Positions 36,381-45,682 of a stretch of 64,000 nt of DNA are shown in pieces (position 1 is the stretch's first letter; the number at the start of each line of letters is the position of its first letter). Made by a program: the position numbers and the translations under genes. The notes beneath the pieces are model-generated. The model did no database searches. It saw only the letters and a list, made by a program, of their open reading frames with translations, and was not told where the DNA came from. The stretch is from positions 5,068,001 through 5,132,000 of the forward strand of contig NZ_JAPNJW010000001.1 of the NCBI RefSeq assembly GCF_026626745.1, given 5' to 3'. This DNA comes from Nannocystis sp. RBIL2 (GTDB lineage Bacteria; Myxococcota_A; Polyangia; Nannocystales; Nannocystaceae).

Positions 36381-38981
36381 TCACAGGCCGAACATGTGCT
36401 GCAGCTTGAGGAACAGGATGTCCTCGTTGGCCACGCCCGGGGCGACGAGGTTGCCGAAGCCGCCGAGCGGGCGGTAGCTGAAGCGCGGGCTGAAGTCGGA
36501 CAGCACGGTGCGGTGGGTGTAGACGAAGAACAGGAAGCTGCCGGGGCGGTACTCCCAGCGGAGGATCGAGTTGGAGATGAAGCTGGTGAGGCCCTGGTCG
36601 ACCTCGCCGGCGTAGGGCGCGGGGTTGGTCGGGACCAGAGTGCCGGGCCGCTCGAGGATGAAGAAGTCGGTGTGGCGGGCCGAGAGGAAGTACAGCTGGT
36701 TGAAGGTCTGCAGCGTCAGGTTGGGCAGGATGCCGAGGGTCCCGCGCAGCACGCCGATGTACTGGGTGACGTAGGCGCGGCCGAACACCGCCTCGTCGAG
36801 GTCGTTGGTGGTGGTCCAGCGCGGGCGGCCGAAGCTGAGGTTGAGGTCGCCGCGGAGGGTGAGCTCGAGCCGGGGCACGGGGCGGAGGCGGAGCTCGACG
36901 CCGTAGTCGGGGCCGGGGCGGCCGTTCTGCTCGCCGTAGGCCCAGTTGAACACGCCGACGACCTTCTTGTTGTCGGGGCTCCAGTAGGTGCCGCCGATCC
37001 ACCAGTGGAACGGGACGAGGTAGGGGATCCCGCCGCGCGTCTCGAACAGGTCGTACTGCGGCAGGTGGCCGCCGGCGTTCATCGAGGTGCCCCACAGCTT
37101 GAGCGTGTTCAGGCTGAGGTCGAGGTGCAGCTGCTTCTGCAGCAGGTAGCCCTGGTACGACGAGGCGACCTGCGACGACAGCGTGGCGGACATGCGCCGC
37201 ACGTTGCCGACCGGCTGGGCGTTGAACACACCGACGTTGGCCTTGCCGTCGATGTAGTTGTTGTAGCGCATGAAGCCGAGGTCGTTGAAGTCGGCGTGCG
37301 GCGTCAGGGTCTCGAACACCGCCCCCATCGACAGGTTCTTGCTGGTGCGGTTGATGTCGGCCACCGCGCCCATGCCCTCGCGCCGGCCGTTGTGAGTGCC
37401 GATGATCTGCGCCGAGTGCCGCCAGCGCTCGCGGAAGCGGATCCGGTAGTCGAAGCCGCCGGTGAACGCCGACGGCTCGCCGCCGCCGCGCACCACTCCG
37501 GTGACCAGCGCGCCGATGCTGGTCTGACCGTCGAACTCGCGGCGCACGCGGACTACCGAGTACTCGCTGATCGGGTCGACCGTGACGCGCCGCTCGAAGC
37601 CGTCGGAGAAGCGCTCGACGCCGAAGCTCGCGCCGGTGTTGGCCGTCAGCACGCCGAGGCTCCAGCCCGGCTTGACCTGGCCGGTGACGCGCAGGGCCCC
37701 GAAGATGCGCGTCAGCGGATCGAGCGCGACGATCTCGCCATCCTCCTCGCCGCGCGGCGTCTGGTCGGCCAGCGCGGCCCGGGGGATCCGTCCGATCCGG
37801 CGGCTGTAGAACAGCTGGAAGCGGGTCTCGAAGATCTCCTTCGACTCGAGGAAGAACGTGCGCCGCTCGGGGAAGTAGACCTCGAACGGCCCGAGGTTCA
37901 GCACCGCCGGGTCGACCTCGGCCTGGCCGAAGTCGGGGTTGACCGCGAGGTCGAGGGTCAAGTTGCCGCGCAGGCCGTACTTGAGGTCGAAGCCGCCGTT
38001 GGGCAGCAGCGGGAACGAGCGGTCGAGGCTGTCGTCGCCGCGCCGCGGCACGCCGCGCAGCGAGAAGAACGGCCGCAGCTCGAGGTTGAGGCCGGGCTGG
38101 ATGTTCTTGACGCCGACGTAGTCGAGCGCCCAGCTCATGCGCCCCGGCAGGCCCTGCGGCGTGGGCGAGAGGATCTGCGTCTCACCGTCGTGGTTGATCC
38201 ACCGGCCGATGTTGACGCCGAAGGTGTACTCGTCGCGGGCGGTGAAGCGGATCGTCGACCACGGGATGAACATCTCGGCCGACCAGCCGGTGTCGGTGAG
38301 CTTGGCCGCGCCCTTCCACACGCCGTCCCACAGCAGCTCCTCCGAGTCGTCGCGGAACAGCTGCGAGTCCTCCTGCGAGCCGGAGGCGTTGAGCGCGAAC
38401 GAGTAGCCGGTGGTGTCGTTGTTGTTGGGGTCGAGCTCGAGCCAGACGATGTCGGACGGGCCGAGCTGGTCCTTGCGGAACACGCCGGCGCGCACGTGCT
38501 TCGGGTCGTCGATGCAGTCGAAGGCGACGTACAGGCCCTTGGTGCCGTAGGCGACCCGCACCCGCGTCTCGTGCGTCGGCGCGTGCCCGTAGCGCGGCTC
38601 GATCTGGACCAGGTCCGGCAGCAGCGGCACCGCCAGCCACGCCCCCTCGTTCGGCCGGCCGTCGATGTCGATCGCGTCGTCGTCGATGCGCGCCGACTTC
38701 AGCTTGAAGTCGCGGACCCTCGCCTTGCCGACCACCGGCCGCAGCGGCGGCGCGCTGGTCGGTCGCACCCACAATGGCGTTTGGGACATGTCCTGAACGC
38801 CAGGAGCCTTCGGCGCCGGCGCCGGCAACGGGGCGCCCGCGCCGGGCGCGAGCTTGTCGACGGCGGGCGCGGCCGCGGGCTTCGGCGGTTCGGCGGCGCC
38901 TGCGGCCGGCGCGGGGGCGAAGGCCCGTGCGGACACACCCCACGCGACCAGGACCCAGACAGGCAGGAGCTGCGCGAGCAC
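36381..38981 (-). CDS. DUF5916 outer-membrane-type protein with CBM9-like N-terminus
   Basis: 866 residues if started at GTG 38981, which gives the signal VLAQLLPVWVLVAWGVSARAFA; frames upstream would overlap the divergent gene. After a Pro/Ala linker there is a CBM9/DOMON-like beta domain (IDGRPNEGAWLAVPLL ... YVAFDCIDDPKHVRAGVFRKD). The remaining 600 residues resemble DUF5916, with alternating beta strands ending in a C-terminal hydrophobic strand (FLKLQHMFGL) like an outer-membrane barrel. It may import or process carbohydrate-linked material; this is not proven. A palindrome copy near 38783-38800 lies in the linker coding VQDMSQTPLW. Confidence 0.85.
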   Translation of the reverse strand: MLAQLLPVWVLVAWGVSARAFAPAPAAGAAEPPKPAAAPAVDKLAPGAGAPLPAPAPKAPGVQDMSQTPLWVRPTSAPPLRPVVGKARVRDFKLKSARIDDDAIDIDGRPNEGAWLAVPLLPDLVQIEPRYGHAPTHETRVRVAYGTKGLYVAFDCIDDPKHVRAGVFRKDQLGPSDIVWLELDPNNNDTTGYSFALNASGSQEDSQLFRDDSEELLWDGVWKGAAKLTDTGWSAEMFIPWSTIRFTARDEYTFGVNIGRWINHDGETQILSPTPQGLPGRMSWALDYVGVKNIQPGLNLELRPFFSLRGVPRRGDDSLDRSFPLLPNGGFDLKYGLRGNLTLDLAVNPDFGQAEVDPAVLNLGPFEVYFPERRTFFLESKEIFETRFQLFYSRRIGRIPRAALADQTPRGEEDGEIVALDPLTRIFGALRVTGQVKPGWSLGVLTANTGASFGVERFSDGFERRVTVDPISEYSVVRVRREFDGQTSIGALVTGVVRGGGEPSAFTGGFDYRIRFRERWRHSAQIIGTHNGRREGMGAVADINRTSKNLSMGAVFETLTPHADFNDLGFMRYNNYIDGKANVGVFNAQPVGNVRRMSATLSSQVASSYQGYLLQKQLHLDLSLNTLKLWGTSMNAGGHLPQYDLFETRGGIPYLVPFHWWIGGTYWSPDNKKVVGVFNWAYGEQNGRPGPDYGVELRLRPVPRLELTLRGDLNLSFGRPRWTTTNDLDEAVFGRAYVTQYIGVLRGTLGILPNLTLQTFNQLYFLSARHTDFFILERPGTLVPTNPAPYAGEVDQGLTSFISNSILRWEYRPGSFLFFVYTHRTVLSDFSPRFSYRPLGGFGNLVAPGVANEDILFLKLQHMFGL

Positions 38982-39126
38982 GTCGAGATCCCAGGAGGCC
39001 GCGCACAGGTTCGCGGCTGGCCGTGCATGTATACCGCGTCCTGCGCGCGAATTGGGTGAGGATCCACACCGGCGCGGCGAACGGCGCGGTCGGTCGCACG
39101 CGCCGACGCGCGTGTACACCCGAACC

Positions 39127-40293
<1,167 letters not shown>

Positions 40294-40303
40294 GCGGGTC
40301 TTC

Positions 40304-40374
40304 GGGACATGCCCCCGCGGGCATGTCCCATAGAACATGCAAAAAGGGACATGCTCCGCAGAGCATGTCCCTTT
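40304..40374. terminator. Two perfect ACATG hairpins forming a bidirectional terminator
   Basis: Hairpin 1: GGGACATGCCC (40304-40314) and GGGCATGTCCC (40319-40329), loop CCGC. Hairpin 2: AAAGGGACATGCTC (40343-40356) and its perfect complement (40361-40374), loop CGCA. The second is followed by TTCTTCTT on the plus strand and by TTTTTGC on the minus strand, so it suits both converging genes (dehydrogenase + and helicase -). Confidence 0.85.
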
Positions 40375-40393
40375 CTTCTTCCTGGACCCGCCG

Positions 40394-42838
40394 CTACTCG
40401 AGGCTGGCGACGATCAGGTCCTCGGGGATGAGCTTGCTCGGCGGGCCGGAGCAGACCAGCCACAGCTGGTGCGCGGCGCGGGTGGCCCCGATGTGCAGGA
40501 GGTGGCGGGACTCGACCACCTCGGGGTAGTTCTGGATCGTCGGGTCGAGCAGGACGACGTAGTCGAACTCGAGGCCCTTGACCTGGCGGATGTCGGTGAC
40601 GTCGATGCCGGGGGTGAAGCTGAAGTCCTGGCGGCCGACGCGGCGCAGCTTGGGCACCTCGGCGATCCGCAGGGCGTCGTGGTACACGTCGGCCTGCTGC
40701 GGGTAGCGGGTGACGAGCGCGCAGCTGGCGGTCGGCTCGCGCTGCATCAGCGCGCGCAGGGCCTCGGCCAGGAACGCGACCGCCTCGCCGGTGTCGCCGA
40801 ACTGGTAGTAGCCGACCGGCGCGCCCTCGCGGGCGATGAGCGCGTCCTCCGGGCTGTGCAGCGGGCCGAGCACGAAGCGCGACAGCTCCATCACCTGGCG
40901 CGTCGAGCGGTAGGTGATCTTGAGCGGCTGGATCGCCACGTGCGGCAGGCCGGCGTCGCCGAGCAGCTGCGGCCAGTCGACGAAGCCGTTGTCGAAGATC
41001 ATCTTCTGCGCCCGGTCGCCGGCGATGGTCACGCTCTGGCCGTCGGTCGCGCAGTCGAGCAGCACCCGCACCTCGATCGGCGCCAGGTCCTGTGCCTCGT
41101 CGATGACGATGTGCTCGTACTCGAAGCGCTTGCCGCCGAGGAACAGGCCGCCGTACTTGCGCTGGAGCAGGCGCAGCAGGATCGCGTCGTCCTCGGGGTC
41201 GAGGCCGACGGTGTGATGGCCCATGCGCGTGCGCGGCGGCGGCGCCTCGGCCTCGCCGTCCTCATCGGGCTCGGCCTCGCCCTTCGGCGGCGCCGGCTCG
41301 CTGTCGATGGTCGACTCGGCGCGCTCCTCGGCCTCCTCCTCGTCGCGCTCCTCCTCGGCCTCGGGCTCCTCGTCGAGCTCGGCCTTGGCGGCGCACCAGC
41401 GGACGATCGTGGCCACGTCGGCGTCGTTGAAGGCGCCGGGCGCGTACTCCCGCAGCGCCGTGCGCAGGGCCTCGCTGTCGGTCATGAGCTCGAGCCAGTC
41501 GTCGCAGACGTCGCGCAGGTCGTCGCGGATGGTCCGCAGGGCGGTCTCGGCGGCGGCGCGCGCGGGCCCGGCGATGCTGGGGTCGGCCTTGATCTGGTCG
41601 AGCGTGCGCTCGGCGCGGACGACCGGCGGGAGGTCGGCGTTGCGCTGCCACACCGCGAACGCCGCCTCGGCGCCGGCGCGCTCGCCGAGCCGCTTCTTGA
41701 GCAGCTCCTCGGCCTCCTCGAGCTGCCAGCCGATGCGGTCGTCGATCATGCGCAGGACGACCGGGTGCTTCTTGAAGCGGCTGACGGCGTCGGGGACGCC
41801 GTCGATGTGGCTGATGGGGATCCGCAGCTTCAGCTTGCGCAGCAGCTGGGTGCTCCACTTGCGGTAGGTCGTGACCGGCACGCCGTCGATGCCGAGCGAC
41901 GGCAGCACGTGGCGGATGTACTCGACCAGGGCCTCGTTGAAGACCATGATCAGCATCTTGGCCGGCGCGAACCGGCGGCGGTCCTGATAGGCGAGGTAGG
42001 CGACGCGGTGCAGCGCGACGGTCGTCTTGCCCGAGCCGGCGCCGCCCTGGATCAGCACGATGCCCGACTCGGGCTGCGTGATCAGGTTGAACTGCTCCTT
42101 GTCGATGAGCGCCGTGATCTCCTGCAGGTGCTTGTCGGCGCGCGGCTGGTCGTCGTCGCTGTGGACGCCGAGCTGGCCCTGCGGCACGCGCACGGCGGTG
42201 CCGACCCCGCCCTCGAGCATCGGCTTGGCGGCGCCGACGGCGTCACGCCAGCGGCCGCGGCGGTCGCTGACGAAGGTGCCCTGCGGGGCCGACACGCGGC
42301 GCAGGCTGGACTCCATCACGGCGACCGAGCGGCGCACCATCACGGTGCCCTCGAGCGAGCGAGCGTCGAACTCCTCCTCGTACTCGTCGTCCTCCTCGTA
42401 GCGGTAGTAGAGGCGCGAGACCGGGGCGTTGCGCCAATCGACGATCGACAGGCCGTCGCCGTCGTCGAGGAGGGTGCGCTTGCCGACCAGCACGTCGCGC
42501 AGGCGCTTCGACTTGGCCTCGCGCAGGCGGAGGTGGCCGAAGTACGGGTTCTTCGGGTCGACCGGCGCGTCGCGGCCCTGCCCGCGCGTGCGGCTCAGGG
42601 CGGCGACTTGGTGCATCTGCTCGACCAGCGAGGCCTGGTCCTCCTCCTTGGCTTCAGCCAGGGCGTCGCGCAGCTCGATGAGCTGGGCGTCGAGATCCTC
42701 GATCTGCCCGGGCGCGTTCTGGGCCTCGCGATCGAGGCGCTCCTGGATTCGCCGCAAGATGTCGAGCTCTTCGGCGACGATCCGGCCGCCCTCGTCGGAC
42801 AGCGCGTTGAGGTCGGGGTCCTGGTGCTCCTGCGACAC
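40394..42838 (-). CDS. HelD-like UvrD-family helicase/ATPase
   Basis: 814 residues from GTG 42838. Superfamily 1 motifs: Walker A IQGGAGSGKTT at about 263-273, HIVIDEAQDLAPIEVRVLL (Walker B), then RSTRQVMELSRF and VTDIRQVKGLEFDYVVLLDP near the end. The coiled N-terminus (about 15-80) and DPKNPYFGHLRLRE match HelD-type proteins, which in Gram-positive bacteria free RNA polymerase from stalled complexes. A strongly acidic insertion (DEEPEAEEERDEEEAEERAE and on, coded near 41226-41400) interrupts the motor domains. A role in RNA polymerase recycling is possible but not shown for this group. Confidence 0.85.
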   Translation of the reverse strand: MSQEHQDPDLNALSDEGGRIVAEELDILRRIQERLDREAQNAPGQIEDLDAQLIELRDALAEAKEEDQASLVEQMHQVAALSRTRGQGRDAPVDPKNPYFGHLRLREAKSKRLRDVLVGKRTLLDDGDGLSIVDWRNAPVSRLYYRYEEDDEYEEEFDARSLEGTVMVRRSVAVMESSLRRVSAPQGTFVSDRRGRWRDAVGAAKPMLEGGVGTAVRVPQGQLGVHSDDDQPRADKHLQEITALIDKEQFNLITQPESGIVLIQGGAGSGKTTVALHRVAYLAYQDRRRFAPAKMLIMVFNEALVEYIRHVLPSLGIDGVPVTTYRKWSTQLLRKLKLRIPISHIDGVPDAVSRFKKHPVVLRMIDDRIGWQLEEAEELLKKRLGERAGAEAAFAVWQRNADLPPVVRAERTLDQIKADPSIAGPARAAAETALRTIRDDLRDVCDDWLELMTDSEALRTALREYAPGAFNDADVATIVRWCAAKAELDEEPEAEEERDEEEAEERAESTIDSEPAPPKGEAEPDEDGEAEAPPPRTRMGHHTVGLDPEDDAILLRLLQRKYGGLFLGGKRFEYEHIVIDEAQDLAPIEVRVLLDCATDGQSVTIAGDRAQKMIFDNGFVDWPQLLGDAGLPHVAIQPLKITYRSTRQVMELSRFVLGPLHSPEDALIAREGAPVGYYQFGDTGEAVAFLAEALRALMQREPTASCALVTRYPQQADVYHDALRIAEVPKLRRVGRQDFSFTPGIDVTDIRQVKGLEFDYVVLLDPTIQNYPEVVESRHLLHIGATRAAHQLWLVCSGPPSKLIPEDLIVASLE

Positions 42839-43012
42839 GATCGGTGTGCATAGCAAAAGGGCCGCTAGCCGGCCAGTAGCCGAGCACGCCTCGGTGTGAG
42901 GCGACCCATAAAAACGCCGCGCGGGCCCCAGCGGGCCGCTGCGCCGCGTTTTGTGGCAAAAAAATCGAACCCTCCCGCGCCCGCGGCGACCCGCGGCGAT
43001 CGGGTCCGACGA

Positions 43013-43052
43013 CAAAAAAGGCGGAGGCCGCCTCCGAAAACCGGAGGCGGCC
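43013..43052 (-). terminator. Intrinsic terminator of the VWA gene
   Basis: Arm GGCCGCCTCCG at 43026-43036 pairs perfectly with 43042-43052 around AAAAC. On the minus strand it is followed by CGCC and TTTTTT. It lies 50 bases past the VWA gene stop. A second hairpin-like element at about 42912-42953, flanked by AAAAC and GTTTT, lies further on. Confidence 0.85.
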
Positions 43053-43102
43053 CCTGCGTGCGGCTCGGCCGCTCACGGACCGCGAGGGTCCGAGTCGTGC
43101 GC

Positions 43103-45379
43103 TCAGGCGCGGCGGCGGCGGCGGATGAAGCCCGCCAGGCCGAGAGTGAAGAGCGAGGCGAGCAGGCCGCGGGTCTGACCCTCGGCGTCGTCGACCTTGC
43201 ACCCGCAACCGCCGGCGCTGTCGGTGCTGCCACCGGTGGCGGAGTCCGTGCCCTCGGTGTCGGAGGTCTCGGTGTCGGTGCCGTCGGTGCCGACGCTCGT
43301 GACCTGGCCGCCGGTCGGGTTCGGGCCGGTGGTCGGCTCGCCGGTGTCGCTGTCCGTGCCGCCGGTCTCGGTCGCGCCGGTGGTCGGCGTGTCGGTGGTG
43401 GTCGGCGGCGTGTCGGTGGTCGGGCCGGCCGTGGTCTCGGACGTCTCGGTCGTGGTGACCGGCGTGGTGTCGGTCGCGTCGGTGTCGGTCGCCGTCGCGT
43501 CGGTGTCGGTCGCCGTCGCGTCGGTGTCCGTCGCCGTCGCGTCGGTGTCCGACTCCGACGTGGTGCTGGTCGTGTCGACCGGCAGCGGATCGGGCTCGTC
43601 CGTGGTCGGCTCGGGCACGTTGGCGCAGTTGACGAAGCCGCAGCACGGGTCGAACGAGATCTGCTCGATGATGCTGGCGAGCGCCGCCTCAAGGGCCGCC
43701 TGGTTGTTGGCGTCGTAGTACATCTCGGCGCCGCCGGAGCCCCAGTTCGCCATGTTGTTCAGCTTCGTCATCGACATGGGCGAGTTGACCAGGTCGCCGA
43801 AGCCGATCACGTAGGTCGTGACGCCCGCGTTGAACATCGCCTGCAGCGGCGCCTGGACCTGCGCGTCGGTCGACTGGTAGTCGCCGTCGGTGACCAGGAT
43901 GTTGATGAACTTGGTGTTCGCGTCACACGGGTACGGGAACATCGGGTTCGTGCACGCGGCCTTGTAGTCCGTGATGTTCTGCTGGACCAGCTGGAGGCCG
44001 AGGTGCGTGTACGTGCCGGAGCCGACGCACGCGTTCGGCAGGTTGCCGGCGAAGTCGCACTTGGGCATGTGGCTCAGGGTCTGGGCGTCGAAGCCCGGCG
44101 GGTCGATCGCCGAGCCGTCCTTGAACGTCCAGGTGATCGGCGGGCCGCCCCACGGATCGGTGCAACCGGGCGCCTCGCACGAGGTGTTCGGGTCGAGGGC
44201 CCACGCGAAGTTGTCCTTCATGCACGGGCCGTAGTCGACGAGCAGCTTCTGCTCGCCCGGCGCCGGCATGTTGTAGCCGAACACCGCGAGGCCGAGGTGC
44301 ACCAGGTTCTCGACCGCCTGGTTGCCCATGACGATCTGGTCGAACAGCGAGTTGGCGCCGGCGAGCGCGTCGCGGGCCGCGTCCCAGCCGCTCATGCCCA
44401 TCGGGGCGGCCTGGGTGCCGTTGTTGATGTTGAGCATCGACGACGAGGCGTCGAGGAGCACCATGATGCGCGGGAGGCCCGGCGCGCACACCGGCTGGAT
44501 GACGTCGTTGATGATCGCCTGGACGACCATCTTGAGCGCGTCGATCAGCTGCTGCGGGTTGGCGGCGTCGTACGCCGTGCCGGTGCCGCCGTTCATCGCC
44601 AGCTCGTCGGCGAACATCTTGCCCATCGCCTCGCCGATGGCGACGACGTAGGTCGGGACCCCGCTGTTGTCGAACAGGTCCTTCGCGGTGAGCGACGGGT
44701 TCTGGTTGGCCGGCTGCAGCTTCTGGGTGCCCGACGGGTCGGTCCACTCGCCGTCGGTGAGCACCACGATCGCGCCCTTGCGCTGCTGCTTGTCGTTCGG
44801 GTGGTCGGCCCAGGTCTGGAGGATGTAGGCCTTGGCCTTGTCCAGCGCGCCCTTGGTCCACGTGCCGATGCCGGTGAGGCTGCCGTTGATCGGCGCGGGC
44901 ACCGACATGATGGCGGTCTTGATCGCCTCGCCGTTACACTGGTAGTAGGCCTTGTCCGGGGCCGCCTCGTCGTAGAAGCCGACGTCGATCTTCTGACCGT
45001 CGGTGATGCCCGACGAGTCGTTCTGGATCAGCGTGCCCGTCTGACCGACGTTGGGGTCGTGGCCGAAGCGCATGAGGCCGAGCAGGACGTTGCCCTGCAG
45101 GTAGCCGTTGTCGGCGTCGACCATCGCCACGATCGCGCTGACCGCCGCCTCCCAGCGGGTCTGGTTGGCGTCGAACTCGGCGTTCATCGACGTCGAGTAG
45201 TCGGCGACGATGAGGAACAGCGGCTTGACGAAGGTGCACTGACCTTCCTCGACACAGACGGGGGCCGCGATCGCGGGCGGCGGCTCGGAGCCGCCGATGA
45301 AGGCGATGCCGACGCCGGCCAGGAGACCGACCTGCACGCCGAGGCGCTTCCAACTTCCAATCAGACTGAGACGCTTCAT
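43103..45379 (-). CDS. Double VWA-domain surface protein with MYXO-CTERM-like C-terminus
   Basis: 758 residues. N-terminal signal MKRLSLIGSWKRLGVQVGLLAGVGIAF. The first VWA domain has a MIDAS DYSTS at 60-64; the second has DASSS at about 310. Both also carry a later LTDGEW or LVTDGD strand. CEAPGC, CGSG-type Cys are scattered between. A Thr/Asp/Ser linker (about 585-720) with TDATATD repeats precedes the C-terminal GGCGCKVDD, a hydrophobic helix (LLASLFTLGLAGF) and RRRRRA, the MYXO-CTERM pattern for surface sorting. It probably binds a metal-dependent ligand outside the cell. An AAGGA site precedes the ATG. Confidence 0.9.
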   Translation of the reverse strand: MKRLSLIGSWKRLGVQVGLLAGVGIAFIGGSEPPPAIAAPVCVEEGQCTFVKPLFLIVADYSTSMNAEFDANQTRWEAAVSAIVAMVDADNGYLQGNVLLGLMRFGHDPNVGQTGTLIQNDSSGITDGQKIDVGFYDEAAPDKAYYQCNGEAIKTAIMSVPAPINGSLTGIGTWTKGALDKAKAYILQTWADHPNDKQQRKGAIVVLTDGEWTDPSGTQKLQPANQNPSLTAKDLFDNSGVPTYVVAIGEAMGKMFADELAMNGGTGTAYDAANPQQLIDALKMVVQAIINDVIQPVCAPGLPRIMVLLDASSSMLNINNGTQAAPMGMSGWDAARDALAGANSLFDQIVMGNQAVENLVHLGLAVFGYNMPAPGEQKLLVDYGPCMKDNFAWALDPNTSCEAPGCTDPWGGPPITWTFKDGSAIDPPGFDAQTLSHMPKCDFAGNLPNACVGSGTYTHLGLQLVQQNITDYKAACTNPMFPYPCDANTKFINILVTDGDYQSTDAQVQAPLQAMFNAGVTTYVIGFGDLVNSPMSMTKLNNMANWGSGGAEMYYDANNQAALEAALASIIEQISFDPCCGFVNCANVPEPTTDEPDPLPVDTTSTTSESDTDATATDTDATATDTDATATDTDATDTTPVTTTETSETTAGPTTDTPPTTTDTPTTGATETGGTDSDTGEPTTGPNPTGGQVTSVGTDGTDTETSDTEGTDSATGGSTDSAGGCGCKVDDAEGQTRGLLASLFTLGLAGFIRRRRRA

Positions 45380-45514
45380 TGCTGGTAATCCTTGTGGGGC
45401 TTAGTGACCGGTTCCGACACACCACGCGCGTGCGCGTAACGTTTCGCGGGTTTGGGACAGCGGGGGGCACGGTACGCCAGAGTCCGTGAGGGCGTCAATA
45501 CACCGGACGGCGGC

Positions 45515-45534
45515 CGTGCAACCAAGGTTGCACG
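45515..45534. promoter_or_regulatory. Palindromic operator candidate in a divergent spacer
   Basis: CGTGCAACC and GGTTGCACG flank AA, a 9-bp perfect inverted repeat. It lies between the starts of the VWA gene (-) and the M28 peptidase gene (+), 136 bases from the first and 149 from the second. Its sequence is unlike the ACATG family, which suggests a regulator-binding site. Confidence 0.45.
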
Positions 45535-45682
45535 TGTACGCGGTGCGCCTCGAGCACCGTCGAGTTCGCGATGAATCGTCAGGTTCGGTCGAGTAGTTGG
45601 ACGATGATGCGTGAAGCAACGCACGCAAGCGGGAGCACCGCGATGTCCGAGGTGGCGGTCAAAAGGGCGCTAAGAGTCGCTC

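Noticed and set aside
36333..39059. Long plus-strand open frame opposite the DUF5916 gene
   Set aside because: Composition is Val/Glu/Leu/Arg-rich as expected for the complement of GC-biased codons, and the minus strand carries a recognisable family.
40337..42853. Long plus-strand open frame opposite the helicase
   Set aside because: Same antisense shadow pattern; helicase motifs are all on the minus strand.
43197..43718. Val/Ser-rich plus-strand open frame
   Set aside because: It is the complement of the Thr/Asp linker repeats of the VWA protein.
42896..45388. Long plus-strand open frame opposite the VWA gene
   Set aside because: The minus strand has signal peptide, MIDAS motifs and C-terminal sorting tail; the plus-strand product is low-complexity Arg/Val.
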